Assembly (NCBI RefSeq): GCF_001468465.1
Contig: NZ_LNSA01000015.1
Location: 35,285 to 99,284 of the forward strand
Length of the DNA: 64,000 nt
Source of the DNA: Sphingopyxis sp. H115
Lineage (GTDB): Bacteria > Pseudomonadota > Alphaproteobacteria > Sphingomonadales > Sphingomonadaceae
Direction of reading: 5' to 3'
Shown piece by piece: positions 26,474 through 35,158 of the stretch (positions are counted from its first letter, which is position 1; every line of letters begins with the position of its first letter). A program made the position numbers and the translations under genes. The notes under the pieces were generated by a model. That model was given only the letters and a program-made list of their open reading frames with translations, was not told the DNA's origin and did no database searches.

Positions 26474-27268
26474 TCAATTGTCGCCGAGGATGCCGCCGAG
26501 GCTACGGCGAACCGCGTCTTCGGCGCGGCGTCCGATCTCGTCCTCCGCCGCGCCCTGGACGCGCGAGCCGAGTCGTTTCAATTCTTCGGGTGTGCGGATT
26601 TTCTTTTGCGCGGACACCGCTCCGGCGCTCGCCATGCCCTTGATCCCAGTGATGCAGCAATTGTTCGACGACAGCAGTTCGGGATTGCCGTCCCATTTCA
26701 GATAACAGGTGCTGGCCTCCTGGCTGACGGTCCAGGCCTGGCACTGGCCGTCGCCGTCGCACGCCGCCTTGCAGCTTTTCCAGTCGTCGCGCCGCGCGAG
26801 TCCGAATTCGCGGTGGTCGTAACCGAGCAGGTTGACGTTGAACATCGGCTGCCATTCCTCGATCGGGGCGGCCGCGACGGCTTGCGGGACGGGGGCGGCC
26901 GGTGCGGCTGCTGCACTCTGTACCGGCGCGCGCGTGCATACCACCTCGGCAAGATTGCCCTGCGCGTCGAGGTTATAGGCGGCGGCGCTCGCAAAGGCGC
27001 GGCTCTGGCAAAACGCCAGGGCGGTTTCTCCCTGGCACGTCGCGAGATCCTGTGGCTTCTTCTTGCCGCACGCCCGGATCAGCTTTCCTTTCGACGACAG
27101 CGGCTGGCAGAAAAAGCCCGTGTTGGCGCCCTCGCTGTCGACACAGGGGGTGTCGGCGGTCTGCGCGGTCGTCGCGGCGGCCGCAAGGGCGGTGGGAGGG
27201 GAGGCGGACGAGGCTGTCACGGCCAGCGATGCGGCAAGGATTAAGCCCGAAATAGCGATGTGTTTCAT
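26474..27268 (-). CDS. Secreted PAN/Apple-domain protein
   Basis: 264 residues from the ATG at 27268, preceded by GGAGAAG. A signal peptide (to about residue 22) is followed by a Cys-rich region (TPCVDSEGANTGFFCQPL, LATCQGETALAFCQSRAF) and an Ala/Pro linker. A PAN/Apple domain lies at about 165-225: WKSCKAACDGDGQCQAWTV with paired Cys and CYLKWDG, CCITGIKG. PAN domains bind protein or carbohydrate. The C-terminal helix is charged. First gene of the minus-strand secreted run, divergent from the plus-strand secreted pair 172 bp away. Confidence 0.75.
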   Translation of the reverse strand: MKHIAISGLILAASLAVTASSASPPTALAAAATTAQTADTPCVDSEGANTGFFCQPLSSKGKLIRACGKKKPQDLATCQGETALAFCQSRAFASAAAYNLDAQGNLAEVVCTRAPVQSAAAAPAAPVPQAVAAAPIEEWQPMFNVNLLGYDHREFGLARRDDWKSCKAACDGDGQCQAWTVSQEASTCYLKWDGNPELLSSNNCCITGIKGMASAGAVSAQKKIRTPEELKRLGSRVQGAAEDEIGRRAEDAVRRSLGGILGDN

Positions 27269-27440
27269 GATCTTCTCCGGCAACGAGAGTGAAGGCGGCG
27301 ACCGCGGCGACCTCTGTCGTTCTCGCGGTTGACCTACCAAGCGGCGCCTTGCGCTCCCATCCCCAGTTCATGGGATGCCCGGGCGGCGGCGATCCGCTTA
27401 TGCCCCCTTCGATGGAGTCAACAGGCAGGAGCGATGCGCG

Positions 27441-28388
27441 ATGAAGAACTGGATTGGCGTTTCCGTGGCGGCGCTGCTCGCCGCCGTCGCGATACCAGCG
27501 CGCGCCGAACCCGCGCCGGCACCGGCAATCGATCCGGGCCGTTACGACACGCCATGGGGAGCGGGCGAGATGCGGATCGTCGGCGCGACCGCCATATTCA
27601 CCCTCGACGACGGATCGGTCTTTTGGGGATCGCTCGGCAACGCCGGACGCGAATGGAACGGGCGGTGGGTTCGCGCCCCGCAATCGGCGCGCGCCGACCG
27701 CGCGCATCGTCCGTGCAGCAGCCCGCGCGGCCCGGTACCTTCGTCCTTCCCCGTCCCATCGGGGGGCTTTTGGGGTCGCTTCGCCGCGCATTCGCTGCGC
27801 TCGAACGGACCCCGCGCGCTGGCGCTCGACTGGAGCGGATGCGCCGACGCGCCCGTTCGCGGGGCGAGCCGCTTCAACCTCGTCCAGACAGCGCCGCGCC
27901 CGCTGACGCAGGCGGCCGTTCCTGGCCGCGCCCTGCCGTCGCCGCCCTATGACGGCCCTTGCACCTCGGTATCTTCGCGCTCGGTGGCGACGATCACCCC
28001 CTGCACCCTCGATTTCGCGCGTCCCTTTCGCATCACGCTCAAAAAGGACATGCAGAAGGCCGTCGGACGCATCACCTTCACGCCGCTGGTCGACGATCCG
28101 CGGGCCGTGGCGACGGCGATCCGGTCGAACACAGTCCTGCCCATCCACCCGACCGAAGGCGAGACCTATCAGGTCGTGCGCGGCGGCAAGCTGCACCGGC
28201 GTGGCAGCTGGGCCGACGTCACCCCGCCGGCAACGATCTGCCGGCACGATTACTGGATCGTCAATGTGATCGACGGCAACGGCCAGCGTCATCCGGGCAA
28301 CGGCGTCATCGGCATGCGCTGCGGTCCCAACCGTATCGGTCGCTCGGATGATTTCCGGCCGGTCGAACCATTGCGTCCGCGCGAATAG
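27441..28388 (+). CDS. Secreted hypothetical protein
   Basis: 315 residues. Signal peptide to about residue 22 (AIPARAEP). The early domain DPGRYDTPWGAGEMRIVGAT with FTLDDGSVFWGSL looks like a small beta-sheet module; the C-terminal ~150 residues contain Cys pairs (GPCTSVSS, ITPCTLDF, ICRHDYWI, MRCGPN). No family recognised. The ATG at 27441 follows AGGAG at about 10 bases. A hairpin-forming CATCCC...GGGATG lies upstream near 27358-27380 and could be an operator. The next gene follows after 11 bp. Confidence 0.7.
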   Translation: MKNWIGVSVAALLAAVAIPARAEPAPAPAIDPGRYDTPWGAGEMRIVGATAIFTLDDGSVFWGSLGNAGREWNGRWVRAPQSARADRAHRPCSSPRGPVPSSFPVPSGGFWGRFAAHSLRSNGPRALALDWSGCADAPVRGASRFNLVQTAPRPLTQAAVPGRALPSPPYDGPCTSVSSRSVATITPCTLDFARPFRITLKKDMQKAVGRITFTPLVDDPRAVATAIRSNTVLPIHPTEGETYQVVRGGKLHRRGSWADVTPPATICRHDYWIVNVIDGNGQRHPGNGVIGMRCGPNRIGRSDDFRPVEPLRPRE

Positions 28389-28399
28389 GGAGGCGCGAT

Positions 28400-29743
28400 A
28401 TGGCCAATCGCAAGACCATCGTCGCGGGAACCGGGGCGCTCGCGGCCCTACTGACGGGCCTCGCCTGGGCCAGCGGCGTATTCTCGCCGCCGGTGCTGAC
28501 CGGACCGCCGCCCCCCGAACCAAGAGGGCCGTTCAGCGGCTGCATTCCCACGGGAGCGGGCATGGCGGCGCGGCCGGTCGATCGACCGCGCCATGCCGGC
28601 GACCGTTATATCTACCGCGACGGGACGCAAGTGCGCGATACCGACCTCGATGGCCGCCCCGCGGTACTGCTGCCTGACGGATCGCTCCGCTATCCCGACG
28701 GAACGACGGTTGCGCACAACAGCGACACGGGCGAGACGACCATCACCCATCCCGACGGCGAGGTCACGCGCAGCAATATCCGGATGCCGGTACTTGTCGA
28801 CGGCTATTTCGTCTGGGGCGACGGCGTGCGCTTGCCCGGAACCGACCCGGCGGGCGGCGCGGGCAAGATCGCCGAGGACGGGTTGGTATCCTTTCCCGAC
28901 GGCACGGTGGTAACGCATGATCCGTCGACCGGGCTGACCAAGACGCGCCACCCCGACGGCCGCATCACCGAAGCCCGCGATCCGGGTACACGCCGCAACG
29001 GCGATGGCAACCTGCAATGGAACGACGGGCTGACCACCCCGCCAACCGACCCGTCGGGCGGCGAGGCGAGCGCAACCCCGGAAGGATGGATCCGCTATCC
29101 CGACGGAACGATGATCGGCCATAATCCTGCGACCGGCGACACCAAGATCATCCGCCCCGACGGCAGCATCGTTACCCATAATTCGGATACGTGCGAGACC
29201 AAGGTGATCGCGGCGGCGGGCGGCTGCCTGGGCGCGCCGCCGGTGATCGACCAGTGCCTGATCGGCAACTGGCGCCAGACCGGGGGCGGTCCGCTCGAAT
29301 GGGTCCAGCGCAATGTCCAGATGGGCAAGGTACAGATGCCACGCGCCGAGGTCACGCCGCTCGACCTCACGCTAAAATCGGACGGCAGTTTCCAGACAAA
29401 GAATGGCGCGATGGACATCAAATTCTATCGGCCCGACGATCCGACCACGACATCCGAGGACCCGGTGACCGCAAGGGCGCGGGGGCAGATGGCGCCGACG
29501 ACGGGATATTGGAGCGCAAAAAATGGTGAAGTTCGGGCCTGTTTCAACAGCGGCGACCGCACGACGGGCGCGGTGACGGGCAGCACGCCCAAACATAGCG
29601 TCACGACGCCTTTTGGCTTTCCGGGTGCGGCGGGGTCCGACGGCGTCGTCAGCTACACCTGCGACGGCAACAGCTTCAAGACTTCCCAGCCGATGCCGAA
29701 GGGGACCCCGATGGAATATTCCTTCACCCGAATATCGAAATAA
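28400..29743 (+). CDS. Secreted protein with YPDG-type tandem repeats
   Basis: 447 residues. An N-terminal hydrophobic segment acts as signal or anchor (ALAALLTGLAWASGVF). Residues ~90-270 contain three related units of about 65-70 residues with the core (R/S)(Y/F)PDGTxxxHxxxTGxTxxxxPDG: LRYPDGTTVAHNSDTG, VSFPDGTVVTHDPSTG and IRYPDGTMIGHNPATG, the last followed by a partial copy. The repeat recalls the TCP10/PDG beta-hairpin units of surface proteins. The C-terminal ~170 residues form a separate domain (CLIGNWRQTGGG, WSAKNGEVRACF). Function unknown; RBS GGAGG precedes the start. Confidence 0.75.
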   Translation: MANRKTIVAGTGALAALLTGLAWASGVFSPPVLTGPPPPEPRGPFSGCIPTGAGMAARPVDRPRHAGDRYIYRDGTQVRDTDLDGRPAVLLPDGSLRYPDGTTVAHNSDTGETTITHPDGEVTRSNIRMPVLVDGYFVWGDGVRLPGTDPAGGAGKIAEDGLVSFPDGTVVTHDPSTGLTKTRHPDGRITEARDPGTRRNGDGNLQWNDGLTTPPTDPSGGEASATPEGWIRYPDGTMIGHNPATGDTKIIRPDGSIVTHNSDTCETKVIAAAGGCLGAPPVIDQCLIGNWRQTGGGPLEWVQRNVQMGKVQMPRAEVTPLDLTLKSDGSFQTKNGAMDIKFYRPDDPTTTSEDPVTARARGQMAPTTGYWSAKNGEVRACFNSGDRTTGAVTGSTPKHSVTTPFGFPGAAGSDGVVSYTCDGNSFKTSQPMPKGTPMEYSFTRISK

Positions 29744-29803
29744 TGACGGCGGGCGGGCAATCTGCGACAAGGGGGCGCTGACAAGCTCGGAAAGGGCGGG
29801 GCC

Positions 29804-30445
29804 ATGATACGCATTGCGATCATCGAGGACGATCCGTTGATCCAGGCGGAACTCGGCGCGGCGATAGGAGCGTCGGGCGATTGCGCTGTCGTGGCGACCG
29901 CGGCGACCCATGCCGACGGCGCACGGCTGGTCGAGGGCGGCGGTTTCGACGTGCTCGTGTGCGATCTGGGCCTGCCCGACGGCGACGGGGCCGACTTGAT
30001 CCGCCGCGCCGCGTCGCGCGACCCCGACGCCGACATATTGGTGCTCACCATGTTCGCCGATCATGCGAAGGTGATCGAGGCGATCAAGGCGGGGGCGCGC
30101 GGCTATCTGCTCAAGGACCAGCGGCTCGACGACTGCGTTGAGGCAATCCGCGAAATCCGGCGCGGGGGTTCGCCGATCAGCCCGATCATCGCGCGCATCC
30201 TGCTCAAGCGGCTCCAGCCAGCCATATCGGTGGCCGAGGAAGAGGAGCGATTGTCCGAACGCGAGACCGAAACGCTGCGCCTCCTGTCACGCGGTTTCAC
30301 CTATTCGGAGTGCGCCGGGATCATGGACATCTCGCCGCACACCGTGGGCACGCACGTCAAGCATATCTATCGCAAGCTGGAGGTCAGGTCGCGGTCGGAG
30401 GCGGTCTATGAAGCGACGCTTCGCGGGATGCTCGATGACAATTGA
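29804..30445 (+). CDS. NarL/LuxR-type response regulator
   Basis: 213 residues. Receiver domain: IRIAIIEDDPLIQAEL (acidic pocket), VLVCDLGLPDGDG with the phosphoacceptor Asp near residue 53, VLTMFAD (Thr), and YLLKDQ (Lys). The LuxR helix-turn-helix follows: LSERETETLRLLSRGFTYSE and ISPHTVGTHVKHIYRKL. It should be phosphorylated by the kinase encoded immediately downstream (11-base overlap) and bind DNA near its targets, plausibly the secreted-protein genes just upstream. Confidence 0.92.
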   Translation: MIRIAIIEDDPLIQAELGAAIGASGDCAVVATAATHADGARLVEGGGFDVLVCDLGLPDGDGADLIRRAASRDPDADILVLTMFADHAKVIEAIKAGARGYLLKDQRLDDCVEAIREIRRGGSPISPIIARILLKRLQPAISVAEEEERLSERETETLRLLSRGFTYSECAGIMDISPHTVGTHVKHIYRKLEVRSRSEAVYEATLRGMLDDN

Positions 30446-32348
30446 GCGGATCGCGGGCGCGATCTTCTGCTTCCTGCTTGCGGCCGCCGGCATGCCGGCC
30501 TTCGCTGCCGAAGCGGGGGCGACCAACGGTTTCGTCGCGCGCGTTTCCGACCACGGGCGGATTGTCCAGTTCACCGACGCCGATTTCGTCCTCAGCGCCC
30601 AGTCCGACATCCCCGCGCGAGGGTGGCATCGGCGGACGATGCCGCAGATCTGGCTTTCGGACGAAGCGCGGCGCTTGCGGCCCGGACGGCTCGGCGCATG
30701 GGCGCGGATGCGCTTCGACCGGAGCGATGTCGATGGCGACCATCTGGCGATCCTGACCGAGAATAATCGCGAAAAGCTCACCGTCTATTTCAACGGCGTC
30801 GACGTTTACCGCAATTATCGAAGCGAAGCCGCGCCGGCGATAGGATGGAACCGCCCCTATCTGATCACCGTGCCCGACGCGCTGGTGAAGCCCGGCGTCA
30901 ACGAAATAATCCTGCACACCGCGTCGCGCAGGGAGTTCAACCTTGGCGTCGGGTCGGTGTGGGTGGGGCCGCGCGAAAGCCTCGCCGCGCTCCACGCCGA
31001 TCGCTATTTCTGGCGTATTTCGGGCGCACGCGGTGCCAATTATGCGTTGATCTTCCTGTCCGCGATCATCTTTGTCATGTGGCTGTGGCGCCGCAAGGAG
31101 ATGGAGTTATTCTGGCTCGCGATGACCGGCTTCGCGTGGTTCGTGCGCGACTATCATTTTTTTGCCGAAGAAGCGCCCTTCGATCCGTGGCTGTTTCAGC
31201 AGATCACCTATTATTCGCTGTATCCCGCAATCATCACGTCGCTGTGCTTCTGCGTCGAATTCATGAAGCCGCGTCGTCGGCGTCGCATTATCGGCGCGCT
31301 GCTTTTGCTTGGCCTGTCGCTCTGCCTTTTCCGCCTGTTCCTTGTCCGCTCTACCGCAACCGACGTATTGAGCAATCTGATGACGCTGGGAATCGTTGTC
31401 GCGATGCTCGTCGTGCTGTTTGCCGCCTGGCTGCGCCAGCGGACGATCGAGCATCTTGTCCTGATCGGTGCGCTGGGCGTTTCGACGGCCTTTGCCCTCC
31501 ACGATCTCGGCCGGGTCCCCAACATCCTCTGGTGGGATGGCCTGGGCTTCCACGCCCAGCCCTATACGGGGTTGGCGCTGTTTACGGCCTTTCTCTTCTC
31601 GATCGGGCGGCGCATCCTGCGCGCTCTCGACGTCGTCGAGCAAACCAACGTCGAACTCGAGCGGCGCGTCGAACATGCGACACAGGCGTTGGCGCGCAGC
31701 GAAAGCGCCCGGCGCCGGATGGAGGTCGAACGCGCCATCGATTCCGAACGCGAGCGCCTGATGCGCGAGATGCACGACGGCATCGGGTCGAACCTGGTCA
31801 CCGCGCTCGCCGTCGCGCGCCGGCGCGAGCAAGATCCCGACACGATCGCGACCCTCGAACGGGCGATCTCCGACCTCAAGCTGACGGTCGATTCGCTGGC
31901 GCCGGTCGATGGCGACGTGGTTACGCTCCTTGCCAACCTGCGGCACAGGATGGAGCCCGACCTCAGGCGCGCCGGGATCGCGCTCGACTGGCACGTCGAA
32001 CCGTGCCCGCCGCTCGAATGGCTCGACGCGGCCAACGCGCTGCACATGCTTCGGATTATCCAGGAAGCGCTCAGCAATGTGCTGACCCACGCGGGGGCGA
32101 CGCGCATCGTCATCCGGCTGTCGCCGTCCGCCAGAGAGCATGTCGCCGGGATTTCGATCGAGATCGCCGACGATGGCAAAGGTTTCGCGAGTGAGGAGAG
32201 TGGGACCGGCAAGGGGATCGCCAACATGCGTGCCCGCGCGCGCGCCTTGGGTGGAGAATGCCGCTTTGCGGCGCCCGCCGCCGGCGGCACGCGCGTCTCG
32301 CTCTGGCTGCCCGAACACAGGGATCGTGAAATGCCCTCCGTCCGCTAG
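30435..32348 (+). CDS. Membrane sensor histidine kinase, 7TM type, HisKA_3
   Basis: 637 residues. Signal-like N-terminus (IFCFLLAAAGMPAFA) and a periplasmic beta domain (~30-190) like 7TMR-DISM extracellular domains. Seven membrane helices follow (~195-410; for example NYALIFLSAIIFVMWLW and LFTAFLFSIGRRIL), then a coiled coil (NVELERRVEHATQALARSES), a HisKA_3 box REMHDGIGSNL with the phospho-His, and a HATPase domain (LRIIQEALSNVLTHAG, EIADDGKGF, GKGIANM). It phosphorylates the overlapping response regulator. The extracellular ligand is unknown; carbohydrate is typical of such sensors. Confidence 0.9.
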   Translation: MTIERIAGAIFCFLLAAAGMPAFAAEAGATNGFVARVSDHGRIVQFTDADFVLSAQSDIPARGWHRRTMPQIWLSDEARRLRPGRLGAWARMRFDRSDVDGDHLAILTENNREKLTVYFNGVDVYRNYRSEAAPAIGWNRPYLITVPDALVKPGVNEIILHTASRREFNLGVGSVWVGPRESLAALHADRYFWRISGARGANYALIFLSAIIFVMWLWRRKEMELFWLAMTGFAWFVRDYHFFAEEAPFDPWLFQQITYYSLYPAIITSLCFCVEFMKPRRRRRIIGALLLLGLSLCLFRLFLVRSTATDVLSNLMTLGIVVAMLVVLFAAWLRQRTIEHLVLIGALGVSTAFALHDLGRVPNILWWDGLGFHAQPYTGLALFTAFLFSIGRRILRALDVVEQTNVELERRVEHATQALARSESARRRMEVERAIDSERERLMREMHDGIGSNLVTALAVARRREQDPDTIATLERAISDLKLTVDSLAPVDGDVVTLLANLRHRMEPDLRRAGIALDWHVEPCPPLEWLDAANALHMLRIIQEALSNVLTHAGATRIVIRLSPSAREHVAGISIEIADDGKGFASEESGTGKGIANMRARARALGGECRFAAPAAGGTRVSLWLPEHRDREMPSVR

Positions 32349-32430
32349 CGCCGTGGCGATGACCATCGTCGCTCTTCTAAAAATTTTGCTGTTTTACCCT
32401 GGATCGCTGGATTAGCTTCGAGTCGGACAC

Positions 32431-32446
32431 CCGGTTCGCGAACCGG
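32431..32446. promoter_or_regulatory. 16-bp perfect palindrome upstream of the dienelactone hydrolase gene
   Basis: CCGGTTCGCGAACCGG is a perfect palindrome in the 172-bp gap between the kinase and the hydrolase gene, 75 bp before the hydrolase start. It could be a regulator site or the stem of a short terminator; no T-run follows, favouring an operator. Confidence 0.4.
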
Positions 32447-32520
32447 CCAAGAGATTGTAACTATGAGGAAGCTACGCCAGTTTTCTGCGGTTTTCGAAAA
32501 GCGCCCCAAGGAGAGAAGCG

Positions 32521-33393
32521 ATGTGCACCGAAGATACCGAAGCCGACCTCGACCGTGCCGGAATGCCCGTTGCGCGGCGCAGCTTTGCCGCGCTGGCGGG
32601 CGCCGGCGCGTTGATCGCGGCGCTGCCGGCGCGCGCGATGGCGGGTAAGCCCGTGAAGGGGCGCGACGTCGCGATCAAGACCGACGACGGCACATGCGAC
32701 GCCTATTTCGTCGCGCCCGCCGAGGGCAAGCATCCTGGCGTGCTGGTGTGGCCCGACATTCGCGGGCTGCGTCCCGCCTTTCGCCAGATGGCCGACCGAC
32801 TGGCGGGCGAGGGCTATGCGGTGCTGACGGTCAATCCCTTCTACCGCTGGCAGAAATCGCCCGTCGTCGACGCGGCGAACGACTGGAGTAACGACGCGGT
32901 TCGTCAGAAGCTGTTCGGCTATCTGAAGCAACTTACCCGCCCGATCGTCGAAACCGACGCCAAAGCGCACCTCGCTTTCCTCGACGAGCAGAAAGAGGTC
33001 GATACCAAGCGCCGGATCGGCACCACCGGCTATTGCATGGGCGGCGCGATGACGATCTACACCGCAGCGCTGGATCCGAACCGCGTCGGCGCGGCGGCGA
33101 GCTTCCATGGCGGTGGCGTCGCGACCGACAAGCCCGACAGCCCGCACCTGCTGATCGGTGACACCAATGCCGGCTATCTCTTCGCGATCGCCGACAATGA
33201 CGACAAGGAAGCCCCAAACGAGAAGGTTTTGCTGAAGGAAGCCCTCGCACCGTCGCCGCACTGGCACGAGGTCGAGGTCTATGCCGGCGCGATGCACGGC
33301 TGGTGCCCGCCCGACGGCCGCGCCTACAACGAAACGGCGGCCGAAAAGGCGTGGGGGCGAATGCTCGAGCTGTTCAAGGCCGAGCTGGCCTGA
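32521..33393 (+). CDS. Dienelactone hydrolase family protein, Tat-type signal
   Basis: 290 residues. N-terminal ARRSFAALAGAGALIAAL resembles a twin-arginine signal, so it is probably exported folded. The alpha/beta-hydrolase core has GTTGYCMGGAMTIYTAA with the nucleophile Cys near residue 168, an Asp near 222 (FAIADNDD), and MHGWCPP with the catalytic His near 257, the Cys-Asp-His triad of dienelactone hydrolases. It hydrolyses a lactone or ester. The ATG 32521 follows AAGGAGAGAAGCG. Confidence 0.88.
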   Translation: MCTEDTEADLDRAGMPVARRSFAALAGAGALIAALPARAMAGKPVKGRDVAIKTDDGTCDAYFVAPAEGKHPGVLVWPDIRGLRPAFRQMADRLAGEGYAVLTVNPFYRWQKSPVVDAANDWSNDAVRQKLFGYLKQLTRPIVETDAKAHLAFLDEQKEVDTKRRIGTTGYCMGGAMTIYTAALDPNRVGAAASFHGGGVATDKPDSPHLLIGDTNAGYLFAIADNDDKEAPNEKVLLKEALAPSPHWHEVEVYAGAMHGWCPPDGRAYNETAAEKAWGRMLELFKAELA

Positions 33394-33409
33394 TGCGCGG
33401 CGCCCTTGG

Positions 33410-33478
33410 TTAGTGCGCGTGCGCGCCGCCGCTCGCGGCATAGCTCGCATAGACGCGCTGGCGGCGGGCAGCAGTCAT
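33410..33478 (-). CDS. Possible 22-residue small protein
   Basis: Minus-strand ORF of 22 codons (starts MTAARRQRVYASY, ends GGAHAH) with AAAAGGATTTGCG immediately upstream of its ATG, a good ribosome site. It occupies most of the gap between the hydrolase and the next plus-strand gene. Basic N-terminus, His-rich end. Reported because of the ribosome site; length alone gives no support. Confidence 0.3.
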   Translation of the reverse strand: MTAARRQRVYASYAASGGAHAH

Positions 33479-33525
33479 CGCAAATCCTTTTAGTGGAAGC
33501 GCCGCAGAGCCTATAGGCGGGGGCC

Positions 33526-34095
33526 ATGAAAGTCCATTTCATCCGGTCGGGCGAACGCCGCTACAGCATTCGCATCGAACGCGCCGGGCTACCGGCATTG
33601 GTGATGGACCCCGCACCGGGCTTCGATCCCGATCTCCCGCACGACATGGTGCATTTCGTTGTCGAGGCGGCGATGGGGCTCCAAACCGGCGTGTTCGGCC
33701 AGATTGCGGCGGGCGGCGACGCGGGTTCCTTCCATGTAGAAGCGGACGGCGCACGGTCGGCGAAGGAACGCCAGCACGCGGCGCGCAAACAGGTCGCAAA
33801 GGGCGCGAAGCTGATCAAGGCGCAGGGCCGCGAGGGCGAATTGTCCGAACTCGCCGCCTTCGTCTTCGATATCGGCTGGCGCAGCAGCACGCGCCCCGAC
33901 AGCGGGGCACAGCGCGCGGCGCTTGGCGAGGTGGAACGGAAACGCTCCTCGCTCCTCGCCGACGAGCGCGCGCGGATCGATGCCGAGCAATCGCGTGTGT
34001 TTGCCGATTTCGATCGGCTGTCGCGGGCGTGGCGTTCGCTGCGGGTCGGCGATGCGTTGATCCTCCAATGGCCGAGCGGTCATCCCATCGGGTAG
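33526..34095 (+). CDS. Hypothetical protein, 189 residues
   Basis: A soluble protein beginning MKVHFIRSGERRYSIRIERA, with PDLPHDMVHFVVEAAMGL near residue 37-55, a basic helical middle (ARKQVAKGAKLIKAQGREGE) and a long C-terminal helix with RVFADFDRLSRAWRSL. I have seen related proteins in other Proteobacteria but no function. Its 3' end overlaps the convergent Tas-like reductase by 16 bp. Confidence 0.75.
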   Translation: MKVHFIRSGERRYSIRIERAGLPALVMDPAPGFDPDLPHDMVHFVVEAAMGLQTGVFGQIAAGGDAGSFHVEADGARSAKERQHAARKQVAKGAKLIKAQGREGELSELAAFVFDIGWRSSTRPDSGAQRAALGEVERKRSSLLADERARIDAEQSRVFADFDRLSRAWRSLRVGDALILQWPSGHPIG

Positions 34096-35096
34096 AGGAT
34101 GTCCTTGCTGACCTTGTGCAGCGCCTTCATCACATTGTCCGAAAGCACCAGTTCCATCGCATCGAGGATCGGATCGACCTGATCATAGGCGCTGACCCCG
34201 ACGATCGTCGACGCGACGAAGTCGTGCTGTTTCGACCAGGCGGTCGCCATCGTTACCGGATGCAGCCCGGCCTCTTCGGCGATCTTGATATAGCGTTCGG
34301 TCGCGGCAAGGCTCTTTTCGTTGACGAAGCGGCGACCCATTGCCGCCTGGCGCCCTTCCATCTGGAGGTAGCGCGAGAAGCGCGCGCCGTCGGGGGTCGC
34401 ACCGCCCTGATATTTGCCCGAAAGCACGCCGCCGGCGAGCGGCGAGTAAGGGATCAGGCTGACGCCTTCCTGCCGGCACACCTGCGCCAATTCGTCTTCG
34501 AAGCGGCGGTTATTGAGGCTGAAATTGTTCTGGATCGTGTGATAGCGCGCACCGCCCAGTCTCTCCGACGCCGCGAGCGATTTCATCAGTCCCCAGCTCG
34601 TTTCGTTCGAGCAGCCGAGGATGCGGACCTTGCCGACACGGACGAGTTCGTCGAGCGCGTCCATCATCTCGTCATAGGGCGCGTCATGGTCGGGCCAGTG
34701 CGTCTGGTAGAGATCGACATAGTCGGTCTGCAGCCGCGTCAGGCTATCGTCGATAGCTTGCATGATGTTCTTGCGGTCGAGCGCGGTCATGCCGTTGCGG
34801 CACGGCGACTTGAACCAGACGTGGCTCGGCCCCGACACCTTGGTCGCCATGATGATCGCGTCGCGCGGCTTGGTCTTCATCCAGCGCCCGACGATCTCCT
34901 CGGTGCGGCCGACCCATTTGATATCGGGCGGCACCGGATAGCCTTCGGCGGTGTCGTAGAAATTGATTCCTTCGTCGAAACAGCGGTCGAGGATGCGGAA
35001 CGCCTCGGCCTCGTCGGTCTGGCTGCCGAATGTCATCGTCCCCATGCAGATGTCGGAGACGTGGATGGCGCTTTTTCCGAGGCGGCGGCTTTGCAT
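34080..35096 (-). CDS. Aldo/keto reductase, Tas-like
   Basis: 338 residues. Starts MQSRRLGKSAIHVSDICMGT; catalytic Asp-Tyr in NFYDTAEGYPVPP near residue 50, Lys in ATKVSGP near 82, His in YQTHWPD near 131. The YPVPP turn and long loop WFKSPCRNG place it with the E. coli Tas group. NADPH-dependent reduction of an unknown carbonyl substrate. It differs clearly from the reductase at 1424. The next gene on the strand, lysE, is 62 bp upstream. Confidence 0.9.
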   Translation of the reverse strand: MQSRRLGKSAIHVSDICMGTMTFGSQTDEAEAFRILDRCFDEGINFYDTAEGYPVPPDIKWVGRTEEIVGRWMKTKPRDAIIMATKVSGPSHVWFKSPCRNGMTALDRKNIMQAIDDSLTRLQTDYVDLYQTHWPDHDAPYDEMMDALDELVRVGKVRILGCSNETSWGLMKSLAASERLGGARYHTIQNNFSLNNRRFEDELAQVCRQEGVSLIPYSPLAGGVLSGKYQGGATPDGARFSRYLQMEGRQAAMGRRFVNEKSLAATERYIKIAEEAGLHPVTMATAWSKQHDFVASTIVGVSAYDQVDPILDAMELVLSDNVMKALHKVSKDILYPMG

Positions 35097-35158
35097 GGCT
35101 CGTTCTCCGGTCAGGGGGAGGGGAGCCCGTCTTTAGGTTGCGCGATGAAACCTTGCAA

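Noticed and set aside
32463..32648. 61-codon ORF ahead of the dienelactone hydrolase
   Set aside because: It overlaps the hydrolase start in another frame and is Arg-rich with no ribosome site of its own.
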